Assembly (NCBI GenBank): GCA_030705945.1
Contig: JAUZPS010000160.1
Span: 1 to 8,919, forward strand
DNA: 8,919 nt
Direction of reading: 5' to 3'
Origin: Bacillota bacterium
Lineage (GTDB): Bacteria > Bacillota > Clostridia > Acetivibrionales > DSM-2933
This document shows positions 1-5,933 of this stretch, piece after piece. Below the pieces are notes generated by a model. That model did no database searches, was not told the DNA's origin, and saw only the letters and a list, made by a program, of their open reading frames with translations. The stretch's first letter is position 1. Every line of letters begins with the position of its first letter. The translations under genes and the position numbers were made by a program.

Positions 1-14
1 CAAAATATATAGAT

Positions 15-109
15 AAAAAGCAATTAATCTTTTACATTTGCCTATCACAAAATAACGTTAAAGCGTTCGTTATTTTGCTCCGTCAAATGTAAGATTAATA
101 GTGCTTTTT
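15..109 (+). repeat. Palindromic dispersed repeat, copy 1
   Basis: An imperfect 95-bp palindrome. The ends AAAAAGC and GCTTTTT are inverted copies. The outer arms (about 23-40 and 84-98) pair through ATTAATCTT and ACATTTG against CAAATGTAAGATTAAT. The inner core CAAAATAACG (48-57) pairs with CGTTATTTTG (68-77) around a 10-base loop, TTAAAGCGTT. Copies at 609-697 and 2035-2134 share arms and core, and copy 2 shares the loop when reverse-complemented. A 9-bp direct repeat, TATATAGAT, lies at 6-14 and 109-117 and could be a target-site duplication. This size and architecture suit a MITE-like or structured intergenic repeat. No coding capacity is seen. The mobility interpretation is inference. 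Confidence 0.75.
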
Positions 110-150
110 ATATAGATCAATTGCCAAAAACAATATTAGCTCGTTATTTA

Positions 151-222
151 GGGAGTTTCAAAAGATTCCTTGTTCAAGTTTTGTATGATGAAAACCTATT
201 ATATCAAGTTTTTGAAACTCCC
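151..222 (+). other. Long hairpin in the ymaF upstream region
   Basis: A perfect 13-bp inverted repeat, GGGAGTTTCAAAA (151-163) against TTTTGAAACTCCC (210-222). The stem continues after a bulge with CTTG (169-172) against CAAG (205-208). The loop could fold further, for example GTTTT (178-182) against AAAAC. It is unrelated in sequence to the palindromic repeats. It lies 58 bases before the ymaF start codon. A T-rich stretch (233-242) begins about 10 bases past the stem, further than in a typical intrinsic terminator. It may be a terminator for an upstream gene, a leader structure, or a protein-binding palindrome, and I do not recognise it as a known riboswitch. Confidence 0.5.
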
Positions 223-280
223 AGTTGACCAGTTTATTTTTTGATACTACCTTAAGCAAATTAGTTAGAAGGAGGCAAAT

Positions 281-601
281 ATGAATCCTCACATACACGA
301 ATACAAAATAGACTCAAAATCTACAAATGGTCATAAGCATAAAATTAAAGGTTATACGGACAGTATGCTTGGAATTAACTCCTTCCATATACATTTTTTT
401 TATGGAGTTTCTTCGTATAATAACCATACTCACTATTTTGCAGGTTACACAGGTTTTCCTATCAAGACGTCTAACGGTCATATTCATAAAATTGACGATA
501 TTCTTGAACCAAATAATATGCACGAACATCTATTAACGGGATATACATACGAGGATGTAGCGTATATAACATCCCATAGACTGAAAGGCGCTTTTATATG
601 A
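281..601 (+). CDS. ymaF: YmaF family histidine-rich protein
   Basis: A 106-residue protein that I recognise as YmaF family, a small Bacillota family without an established function. It has six His-x-His motifs, at residues 4-6, 18-20, 36-38, 49-51, 67-69 and 81-83, plus His99. Three of the second-in-pair motifs are followed by a three-residue gap and Gly-Tyr-Thr. The spacing divides the protein into three repeats of 31-32 residues, each starting His-Ile-His. Such His pairs suggest metal binding, which is inference. No signal peptide or membrane segment is seen, so it is probably cytosolic. The start is supported by a perfect AAGGAGG at 269-275, five bases before ATG. A weak promoter may lie at 225-253 (TTGACC, 17-base gap, TACCTT). 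The gene stands alone between inverted palindromic repeats, and its last codons run into a hairpin (588-617). Confidence 0.8.
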   Translation: MNPHIHEYKIDSKSTNGHKHKIKGYTDSMLGINSFHIHFFYGVSSYNNHTHYFAGYTGFPIKTSNGHIHKIDDILEPNNMHEHLLTGYTYEDVAYITSHRLKGAFI

Positions 602-608
602 TATAGAT

Positions 609-697
609 TAAAAGCGCTATTAAGCCTACATCTGACAGAGCAAAATAGCAAACGCTTTAATGTTATTTTTCTCTGTCAAATGTAAGCTTTAATTTTT
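609..697 (-). repeat. Palindromic dispersed repeat, copy 2
   Basis: Same element as copy 1 in the opposite orientation. Reverse-complemented, it aligns with copy 1 through the arm TTACATTTG, the core AAAATAAC, the loop TTAAAGCGTT and the far arm, with one single-base gap and scattered substitutions. Internal pairing includes GACAGAG (634-640) with CTCTGTC (671-677) and ACAT (628-631) with ATGT (680-683). It lies between the convergent ymaF and transglutaminase genes. It begins seven bases after the ymaF stop codon, so its RNA hairpin could end or protect both transcripts. The 8-mer ATATAGAT at 601-608 directly precedes it, as it does copy 1. Confidence 0.75.
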
Positions 698-739
698 TAA
701 GCTTTAATTTTTGATCTTTAGTTTTTAAGCTTTAGTTTA
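683..739. repeat. AT-rich tandem repeat, 14-15 bp unit
   Basis: Two perfect adjacent copies of TAAGCTTTAATTTTT occupy 683-697 and 698-712. They are followed by two degraded units, at 713-726 (GATCTTTAGTTTTT) and 727-739 (AAGCTTTAGTTTA). The first unit is also the outer right arm of palindromic repeat copy 2, so the array appears to have grown from the end of that element by slippage. It lies in the 3' flank of both convergent genes, and nothing coding is seen in it. Confidence 0.7.
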
Positions 740-785
740 CGAAATTTAATTTTTAATACCTTAAACGCTTAAATTCTAAAGCATA

Positions 786-1997
786 TTACCATTCACCTTG
801 TATCTCCGCGCCCTTATGGTCGGTATTAAAATTAGCCCTGTCGAAATAGTTTGCCATAGTTCCAAAAGTTGTATCAACATTTATCCACTTATTTTTACTT
901 GCAGAAAAGGCCTCATTCCACGCGTGGTCTCCCCATGCCACTCCGCTGTACCCTAGTCCGGTAATCATTCGGACCTTTATTCCAACAGCTCTGCACATAG
1001 ATATATACAAACATGAATAATCAAAGCAAATACCCTTGCCAGTCGTGAATGCCTCAATAGAACCTGACTGAATCCCTGAAGGATTATTGCTTACCATTTC
1101 AGCTTTCTTATAATCATAGCTGATATTTTTTGTTACCCATTTATATATTTTCTTTGCTTTATTATAGTCGTCATTTTCTCCCTTAACCAGATTCTTTGCT
1201 GTGTCGTCAATCTGCTTATTGGATTTTATAGCTTCATCGAGAGTAACACCATTAAAATATTCAATGACTTTTACATTTTTTCCGGCAATTTTGTTAACAA
1301 GGTCCTTCACTGACCCTTTTCTTCCGCTACTGTCAAAACCGTCATTACTATTGTTGTCCGGATTTTTACCAAAGGAATCATTAAGTAGAACCGGAATCTT
1401 CTTCGCGATACCTGAATCAAGTATAGGAGTCAGACCTTTATCATAGATGTAATTATACGCTGTTGAATCCTGCATCCATTTTGTTAATTGAGGATCCTGA
1501 TAATAATAATTAAAGAAATTCAATAAAAGTCCCGTAATCAGAATCAAAAGAGCTGACCTTGGAATTTGAACAGCTCCCCCTAAAAACGCTTTAAATCCAT
1601 TGTTTAATGGTTGTATAAGGTTATAAACTCCTTCAGCTATAGGCGCAATTATATATCTAAAAATTATTTCCTTAACAGGTATACTTAACAACAGAAAAAA
1701 GCTTAATAAAATTGGAACATTAAAAACGTATGCCAATATATCCTTGCCAATAAATAAATTTTTGAAGCTTTCTGGTATCAACTGATAAATTCCTAAAAAC
1801 ACGCCATTACCATGCTCAAAGTATATAATTTTAGTCAAATAAATAGATAATACCAACAACACTATCAATTTTAAATTGTCAAATATTGATTCAAAAGAAT
1901 AATAGATTCTCTCCCTTGTAAACGGTCTTAATGCCCCTGTTATTATAGGAATGAAAAACAATAATATTAAACCAATAGTCACAAAATTTATATCCAT
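786..1997 (-). CDS. Membrane-anchored transglutaminase-like domain protein
   Basis: A 403-residue protein. The N-terminal half has four likely membrane helices, at about 4-22, 41-59, 88-108 and 147-165. Basic residues after helix 1 (Arg24, Arg28, Arg30) suggest that this loop is cytoplasmic. That would put the C-terminal domain outside the cell. The four-helix part resembles the CvpA type, but I am unsure of this. Residues 166-280 form a polar linker. A transglutaminase-like core (Pfam Transglut_core type) covers about 280-380, with catalytic Cys324 in GKGICFDYS, His358 in GDHAWNEAF and Asp375 in WINVDTTFG, so the triad is intact. In bacteria such domains act as cysteine peptidases or crosslinking enzymes, and the substrate here is unknown. 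The start has a GGAG site eight bases upstream of ATG. The gene is monocistronic, with palindromic repeats on both sides. Confidence 0.85.
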   Translation of the reverse strand: MDINFVTIGLILLFFIPIITGALRPFTRERIYYSFESIFDNLKLIVLLVLSIYLTKIIYFEHGNGVFLGIYQLIPESFKNLFIGKDILAYVFNVPILLSFFLLLSIPVKEIIFRYIIAPIAEGVYNLIQPLNNGFKAFLGGAVQIPRSALLILITGLLLNFFNYYYQDPQLTKWMQDSTAYNYIYDKGLTPILDSGIAKKIPVLLNDSFGKNPDNNSNDGFDSSGRKGSVKDLVNKIAGKNVKVIEYFNGVTLDEAIKSNKQIDDTAKNLVKGENDDYNKAKKIYKWVTKNISYDYKKAEMVSNNPSGIQSGSIEAFTTGKGICFDYSCLYISMCRAVGIKVRMITGLGYSGVAWGDHAWNEAFSASKNKWINVDTTFGTMANYFDRANFNTDHKGAEIQGEW

Positions 1998-2034
1998 TGC
2001 TTTATCTCCAATTTGTAAATAATCCTTAATTCAT

Positions 2035-2134
2035 ATTAAAATCATTTTTAATCTTAGATTTATCAGAGCGAAATAACGAATAGTTCTAACGGTATTTTGC
2101 AGTAGATAAATGTAAAAGATTAATCGATTTTAAT
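2035..2134 (-). repeat. Palindromic dispersed repeat, copy 3
   Basis: Third copy of the element. Its outermost arms are ATTAAAATC (2035-2043) and GATTTTAAT (2126-2134). The inner core GCGAAATAACG (2068-2078) pairs with CGGTATTTTGC (2090-2100), with two mismatched or wobble positions, around an 11-base loop. Reverse-complemented, it shares a run of 17 identical bases, ATTAATCTTTTACATTT, with copy 1. The loop differs from those of copies 1 and 2. The outer ends also differ, but the two arms still match each other. It fills most of the upstream region of the transglutaminase gene, so that gene's promoter is inside it or beyond it. Confidence 0.75.
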
Positions 2135-2182
2135 TTATTAAGAACTGCATATTATTATATTACTACTTTAATATAGATTTTG

Positions 2183-2188
2183 TATAAT
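2183..2188 (+). promoter_or_regulatory. Candidate -10 box for glnN
   Basis: A perfect TATAAT, preceded directly by TG. The matching -35 region (around 2160-2165, TTACTA) is poor, so recognition may lean on the -10 or on an activator. It would give a leader of roughly 245 bases containing the hairpins and terminator described below. The 2134-2270 stretch is otherwise AT-rich with no gene. A short stem TCTTG/CAAGA with a 7-base loop (2251-2267) is the only other structure there. Confidence 0.35.
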
Positions 2189-2275
2189 TATTTTATGGAA
2201 GTTTTTTATCTATCCGCAATTTTCTGTTGGGTTAGAATGTGAAATTTTTATCTTGCATTTTACAAGAAAAGAGGT

Positions 2276-2333
2276 TATTATTTATAGTGAATAAAATATG
2301 ATATTTCATTTCCGGCAATGGGGTCGGTAATGA
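2276..2333 (+). promoter_or_regulatory. Putative ANTAR-type antiterminator hairpins, glnN leader
   Basis: ANTAR regulators bind paired RNA stem-loops with six-base loops carrying A at position 1 and G at position 4, just before a terminator. The second hairpin here fits well. TCATTTCCGGC (2306-2316) pairs with GTCGGTAATGA (2323-2333), with one U-U mismatch and one G-U pair, and the loop is AATGGG (2317-2322). The first candidate is weaker. It has loop ATAGTG (2284-2289) on an AU-rich stem (2276-2283 with 2290-2296) that needs bulges. A terminator follows at 2354, and glnN is a nitrogen gene, a known class of ANTAR target. The gene for the ANTAR protein is not in the window. The structure is seen directly; the regulatory role is inference. 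Confidence 0.45.
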
Positions 2334-2353
2334 TTTTTAACACAAGAGTAAAC

Positions 2354-2390
2354 AAGGGCGTTTTGAATTACTTTAATTCGCTCTTTTTAT
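2354..2390 (+). terminator. Intrinsic terminator in the glnN leader (attenuator)
   Basis: AAGGGC (2354-2359) pairs with GCTCTT (2380-2385), with one G-U pair. GAATT (2365-2369) pairs with AATTC (2375-2379) above a five-base bulge and around loop ACTTT. A T-rich tract follows at 2384-2394. There is no plus-strand gene upstream within 1.8 kb, so this terminator most likely acts on glnN's own leader, ending 51 bases before the start codon. No strong mutually exclusive pairing with the preceding hairpin was found by eye. Confidence 0.6.
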
Positions 2391-2441
2391 TTTGCCCATA
2401 ATAAATTAATATCATCGTATAACTAGAAAGGGGAAAAAAAG

Positions 2442-4529
2442 ATGGTTTCAGAAATTTTTGGTTCAAAAGTATTTAATGACGCAACTATGAGAGAACGTCT
2501 TCCTAAAGCAACATATAAAGCTTTGAAAAAGACAATAGATGAAGGTCTTCCTCTCGACCCTGCAGTAGCGGAAGTTGTTGCTAGCTCTATGAAGGATTGG
2601 GCTATCGAAAACGGAGCTACTCACTTTACTCATTGGTTCCAGCCAATGACAGGCATCACTGCTGAAAAGCACGACGCTTTTATATCACCAACTTCAGACG
2701 GAAAAGTAATATTAGAATTTTCCGGTAAAGAATTAATTAAGGGTGAGCCAGACGCTTCTTCTTTCCCATCAGGCGGATTGAGAGCAACATTTGAAGCTAG
2801 AGGTTATACAGCTTGGGATTGTACTTCACCAGCCTTCTTAAAAGACGACTCATTATACATCCCAACTGCGTTTTGTTCATATACTGGAGAAGCATTAGAT
2901 AAGAAAACTCCATTGCTCCGTTCAATGGAAGCTCTTAACAAGCAGGCAATGCGAATCCTCAAAGTATTCGGCAACACTACTGCAACAAACGTTATCACTA
3001 CTGTTGGTCCAGAACAGGAATATTTCCTAGTTGACAAAGAAAATTATGACGCTCGTAAAGACCTCATATTCACTGGACGTACATTATTCGGCGCTATGTC
3101 TCCAAAAGGACAGGAATTGGAAGATCATTATTTCGGAACTTTAAAAGAAAGAGTTTCCGACTACATGAAAGAATTGGATGAAGAATTGTGGGCTCTCGGA
3201 ATTTCTGCTAAAACTAAGCATAATGAAGTTGCTCCAGCTCAGCATGAATTAGCTCCAATATTCACAACAACAAACATTGCTACTGACCACAATCAGTTAA
3301 CAATGGATACTATGAAAAAAGTTGCTATAAGACATGGACTTGTTTGCTTACAGCACGAAAAGCCATTTGCAGGAGTAAATGGTTCCGGTAAACATAACAA
3401 CTGGTCAATGGCTACAAACGACGGTCAGAACCTCTTAGAGCCAGGATCCACACCACATGACAACGCTCAGTTCCTCGTATTCCTCTGCTCAGTAATTAAA
3501 GCTGTTGATGAATATGCTGATTTATTGAGACTTTCCGCTGCAAACCCTGGTAATGATCATCGTTTGGGAGCAAACGAAGCTCCACCTGCTATCATTTCAA
3601 TATTCCTTGGCGAACAGTTAACTGATATATTAGACCAGATCGAAAAAGGCGGAGCAAAGAGCTCCAAAAGCGGTGGAGAATTGACTATCGGCGTAACAAC
3701 TCTTCCTTCGCTTCCAAGAGATACAACTGACAGAAACAGAACTTCCCCATTTGCATTCACAGGTAACAAATTTGAATTCAGAATGGTTGGTTCATCACAG
3801 TCAATAGCTGGCGCTAACTTTGTATTAAACACAATAGTTGCTGAAATATTGAGCCAGGTTGCTGACAAACTTGAAGCTTCAAAAGATCTTAACAAAGACG
3901 TTCAGGATGTACTCCAGGGCATTGTTAAGAATCATAAGAGAGTTATCTTCAACGGAAACGGTTACTCCGATGAATGGGTTGCTGAAGCTGAAAAGAGAGG
4001 TCTTCCAAATATACGTTCAACTGTTGCTGCTATTCCTGTTTTTGTTTCAGAAAAGAATACAACAGTATTGAGCAAACACGGAGTTCTCACTAAAGCTGAA
4101 TGTGAATCACGTTATGAAATACTTCTTGAAAACTATATCAAGACTATAAATATAGAAGCATTAACTGCTCTTGAAATCGCTAATCGTCAGATTGTTCCTG
4201 CAGTTATCGCTTTTGCGACTGACCTTGCGGATTCAATAAACACAATCAAAGCTACTGGCGTTAAAGCTGATGTTTCAACTCAGTCCGAGTTGTTAACTGA
4301 AGTATCGTCATTATTAGCTTCCTTGAAGAAAAACATAAAGAAACTTGAAGAAGTTAATACTAAAGCTGCGAATATGCATGGAGACGCTTTCAAACAAGCT
4401 AGCTTCTACAGAGATGAAGTATTTACTCAGATGAGCGCAGTTAGAGCAGACGCTGACAAGCTCGAAACAATAGTTGATGCTGACATGTGGCCGCTCCCAA
4501 CTTATGGAGACTTACTTTTCAATATATAA
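2442..4529 (+). CDS. glnN: Glutamine synthetase type III
   Basis: A 695-residue enzyme, the usual size for GSIII. It makes glutamine from glutamate, ammonia and ATP in the cytoplasm, the main ammonia-assimilating step. Family landmarks are in order: HFTHWFQP (61-68), the metal-binding segment GPEQEYF (189-195), KHNEVAPAQHELAP (259-272), the ATP-site signature around NGSGKHNNWS (313-322), GNDHRLGANEAPP (370-382) and the Arg/Glu-rich NKFEFRMVGSS (442-452). The C-terminal region (about 600-680) is helical, as expected for GSIII, which forms dodecamers. It appears full length with no disrupted motif. AAAGGGG (2427-2433), eight bases before ATG, fixes the start. Regulation is probably at the leader terminator just upstream. 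It is a single-gene unit ending at the 4552-4580 terminator. Confidence 0.96.
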   Translation: MVSEIFGSKVFNDATMRERLPKATYKALKKTIDEGLPLDPAVAEVVASSMKDWAIENGATHFTHWFQPMTGITAEKHDAFISPTSDGKVILEFSGKELIKGEPDASSFPSGGLRATFEARGYTAWDCTSPAFLKDDSLYIPTAFCSYTGEALDKKTPLLRSMEALNKQAMRILKVFGNTTATNVITTVGPEQEYFLVDKENYDARKDLIFTGRTLFGAMSPKGQELEDHYFGTLKERVSDYMKELDEELWALGISAKTKHNEVAPAQHELAPIFTTTNIATDHNQLTMDTMKKVAIRHGLVCLQHEKPFAGVNGSGKHNNWSMATNDGQNLLEPGSTPHDNAQFLVFLCSVIKAVDEYADLLRLSAANPGNDHRLGANEAPPAIISIFLGEQLTDILDQIEKGGAKSSKSGGELTIGVTTLPSLPRDTTDRNRTSPFAFTGNKFEFRMVGSSQSIAGANFVLNTIVAEILSQVADKLEASKDLNKDVQDVLQGIVKNHKRVIFNGNGYSDEWVAEAEKRGLPNIRSTVAAIPVFVSEKNTTVLSKHGVLTKAECESRYEILLENYIKTINIEALTALEIANRQIVPAVIAFATDLADSINTIKATGVKADVSTQSELLTEVSSLLASLKKNIKKLEEVNTKAANMHGDAFKQASFYRDEVFTQMSAVRADADKLETIVDADMWPLPTYGDLLFNI

Positions 4530-4551
4530 TAAATAACAGATTGTTTATTAT

Positions 4552-4581
4552 AAAAGCCCTGATTAAAAATCAGGGCTTTTT
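4552..4581. terminator. Bidirectional intrinsic terminator, glnN / oxidoreductase operon
   Basis: A perfect 13-bp stem, AAAAGCCCTGATT (4552-4564) with AATCAGGGCTTTT (4568-4580), with a three-base loop. T-runs lie on both sides, so it works for glnN on the plus strand and for the gamma-subunit gene on the minus strand. A second AT-only hairpin (4526-4533 with 4544-4551) overlaps the glnN stop codon just before it. Confidence 0.93.
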
Positions 4582-4609
4582 ATTATCTTCAATATATAAA
4601 TATAGCGGA

Positions 4610-5143
4610 CTATAAACTCATACCCATTTTCAGAGCTTCCACTTCCTCAGGTATCATATAATGCTTTTTAGCCGGCAAAACCTTCTTTAATGACTCTTCA
4701 AAGCTGTCTTTTGATATAATTCCCGTCTTTGCAATCAATTTTCCCAAAAGAATGATATTGGCGTATGTAACATTTCCCATATCATCCGCCATTTTGCTGG
4801 CTGGGATTCTGAAAACCTCAACATCCTTCCTTTTCACTTCAGTTTCAACAAGGGAGCTGTCGATTATTATCAAACCGCCCTCAACAACCATATCCTCAAA
4901 CTTCTCAAGGGACGGCCCATTCATAACGATTAGGGTTGTAGCGTCATTTATTATAGGTGAGGCAACGGGTTCTTCGGATATTACTACATGACAGTTTGCA
5001 GTGCCACCTCTCATTTCAGGTCCATATGAAGGCAGCCATGAAACATATTTATCCTCTAGCATTCCTGCATTTGCCAGCACTTTTCCTGCTGACAAAATCC
5101 CCTGACCACCAAATCCAGCAATAACAATGTCTTGTTTTATCAC
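4610..5143 (-). CDS. 2-oxoacid:ferredoxin oxidoreductase, gamma subunit
   Basis: A 177-residue pyruvate/ketoisovalerate oxidoreductase gamma domain (POR family). It forms the small catalytic-domain subunit that helps bind CoA and stabilises the alpha-beta core. The glycine-rich GFGGQGIL is at residues 10-17 and the conserved SYGPEMRGGTANCHV at 39-53, both typical of KOR/VOR-type gamma subunits. The start is GTG (5141-5143), with GGAGG placed inside the last codons of the beta gene. Only four bases separate the beta stop codon from this start, so the two are probably translationally coupled. It is the last gene of the operon and is followed by the bidirectional terminator. The protein is separate here, whereas in some archaeal VORs beta and gamma are fused. 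Confidence 0.93.
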   Translation of the reverse strand: MIKQDIVIAGFGGQGILSAGKVLANAGMLEDKYVSWLPSYGPEMRGGTANCHVVISEEPVASPIINDATTLIVMNGPSLEKFEDMVVEGGLIIIDSSLVETEVKRKDVEVFRIPASKMADDMGNVTYANIILLGKLIAKTGIISKDSFEESLKKVLPAKKHYMIPEEVEALKMGMSL

Positions 5144-5147
5144 GATC

Positions 5148-5894
5148 CTACACCTCCAAATCCTTTCCCTTAAAATTACCTAATGGATAATGAGGAATCA
5201 TGTTATTCTCAAGCCATTTAATAGCTTCATTAGGATTAAGTCCCCAGTTTGTAGGACACGTTGAAAGCACTTCAACAAGGGAAAAGCCTTTATTGGCAAG
5301 TTGAACCTGAAATGCTTTTTTTATTGCCTGTTTAGCATTCTTAATGTTCTTGATATCATTTACCGATACTCTTTCAATATAGACAGCTCCTTCAAGACTT
5401 GAAAGCAACTCGCATACACGTATTGGAAAACCGTGCTTCTCGACGCTTCTACCATAAGGAGTTGTTGTAGTTACCTGATTTATTAATGTTGTAGGCGCCA
5501 TCTGACCTGATGTCATACCATAAATAGCATTATTTACAAAAACGGTTGTTATTTTTTCCCCTCTCGCCGCAGCATGAACAATTTCAGCTGTTCCGATAGC
5601 AGCAAGGTCTCCATCCCCCTGATATGTGAAAACAACATTATCGGGGTTTGCTCTTTTAACTCCAGTACCAACTGCCGGAGCTCTTCCATGAGCTGCTTGT
5701 ACCATATCGCAGTTAAAATACTCATAATTGTTATAAGTACATCCAACTGATGATATACCTATTGTTTTACCTTCTATATCAAGCTCATCTATAACCTCAG
5801 CAATAAGTCTATGAATTATACCATGAGTACATCCAGGACAATAATGCATAGAAACTTCCTTTAACGCGTGAGGTCTTTTAAAAACTGTAGGCAT
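5148..5894 (-). CDS. 2-oxoacid:ferredoxin oxidoreductase, beta subunit (TPP-binding)
   Basis: A 248-residue subunit carrying thiamine diphosphate and the proximal 4Fe-4S cluster. The TPP motif starts at GDGD (93-96) and ends at NN (121-122). Cluster cysteines are likely Cys19 and Cys22 (HYCPGC), Cys52 (GCTY) and Cys213 (CPTNW). YGMTSGQMAPTT (125-136) is characteristic of the 2-oxoglutarate/ketoisovalerate branch rather than pyruvate synthase. With the alpha subunit it decarboxylates a 2-oxoacid oxidatively to acyl-CoA, reducing ferredoxin. The reaction can also run in reverse. GAGGAGGG lies nine bases upstream of ATG. It starts 39 bases after the alpha gene. The exact substrate cannot be fixed from sequence alone. 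Confidence 0.94.
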   Translation of the reverse strand: MPTVFKRPHALKEVSMHYCPGCTHGIIHRLIAEVIDELDIEGKTIGISSVGCTYNNYEYFNCDMVQAAHGRAPAVGTGVKRANPDNVVFTYQGDGDLAAIGTAEIVHAAARGEKITTVFVNNAIYGMTSGQMAPTTLINQVTTTTPYGRSVEKHGFPIRVCELLSSLEGAVYIERVSVNDIKNIKNAKQAIKKAFQVQLANKGFSLVEVLSTCPTNWGLNPNEAIKWLENNMIPHYPLGNFKGKDLEV

Positions 5895-5933
5895 CTATTA
5901 TTTCCCTCCTCAAATTACATTCGAATTGCATAA

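Noticed and set aside
15..697. Insertion sequence
   Set aside because: No transposase-like reading frame exists between or beside the repeats. At most they are non-autonomous elements.
1..700. CRISPR array, suggested by repeated palindromes
   Set aside because: The copies are 500-1400 bp apart, in both orientations and longer than CRISPR repeats, with genes instead of short spacers.
1201..1446. Plus-strand open frame inside the transglutaminase gene
   Set aside because: It overlaps the linker region of an intact gene on the other strand and lacks a start signal.
2220..2265. Possible sigma-54 promoter for glnN, suggested by TTGCA at 2254
   Set aside because: No TGGCAC-like element is found at the required distance upstream.
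2251..2267. Hairpin TCTTG/CAAGA as the first ANTAR stem-loop
   Set aside because: The loop is seven bases (CATTTTA) with neither A at position 1 nor G at position 4, and it lies further from the second hairpin than the 2284-2289 candidate.
3557..3895. Open frame on the minus strand inside glnN
   Set aside because: It lies wholly antisense to a highly conserved gene, has no ribosome binding site, and its protein resembles nothing. It is a by-product of glnN codon use.
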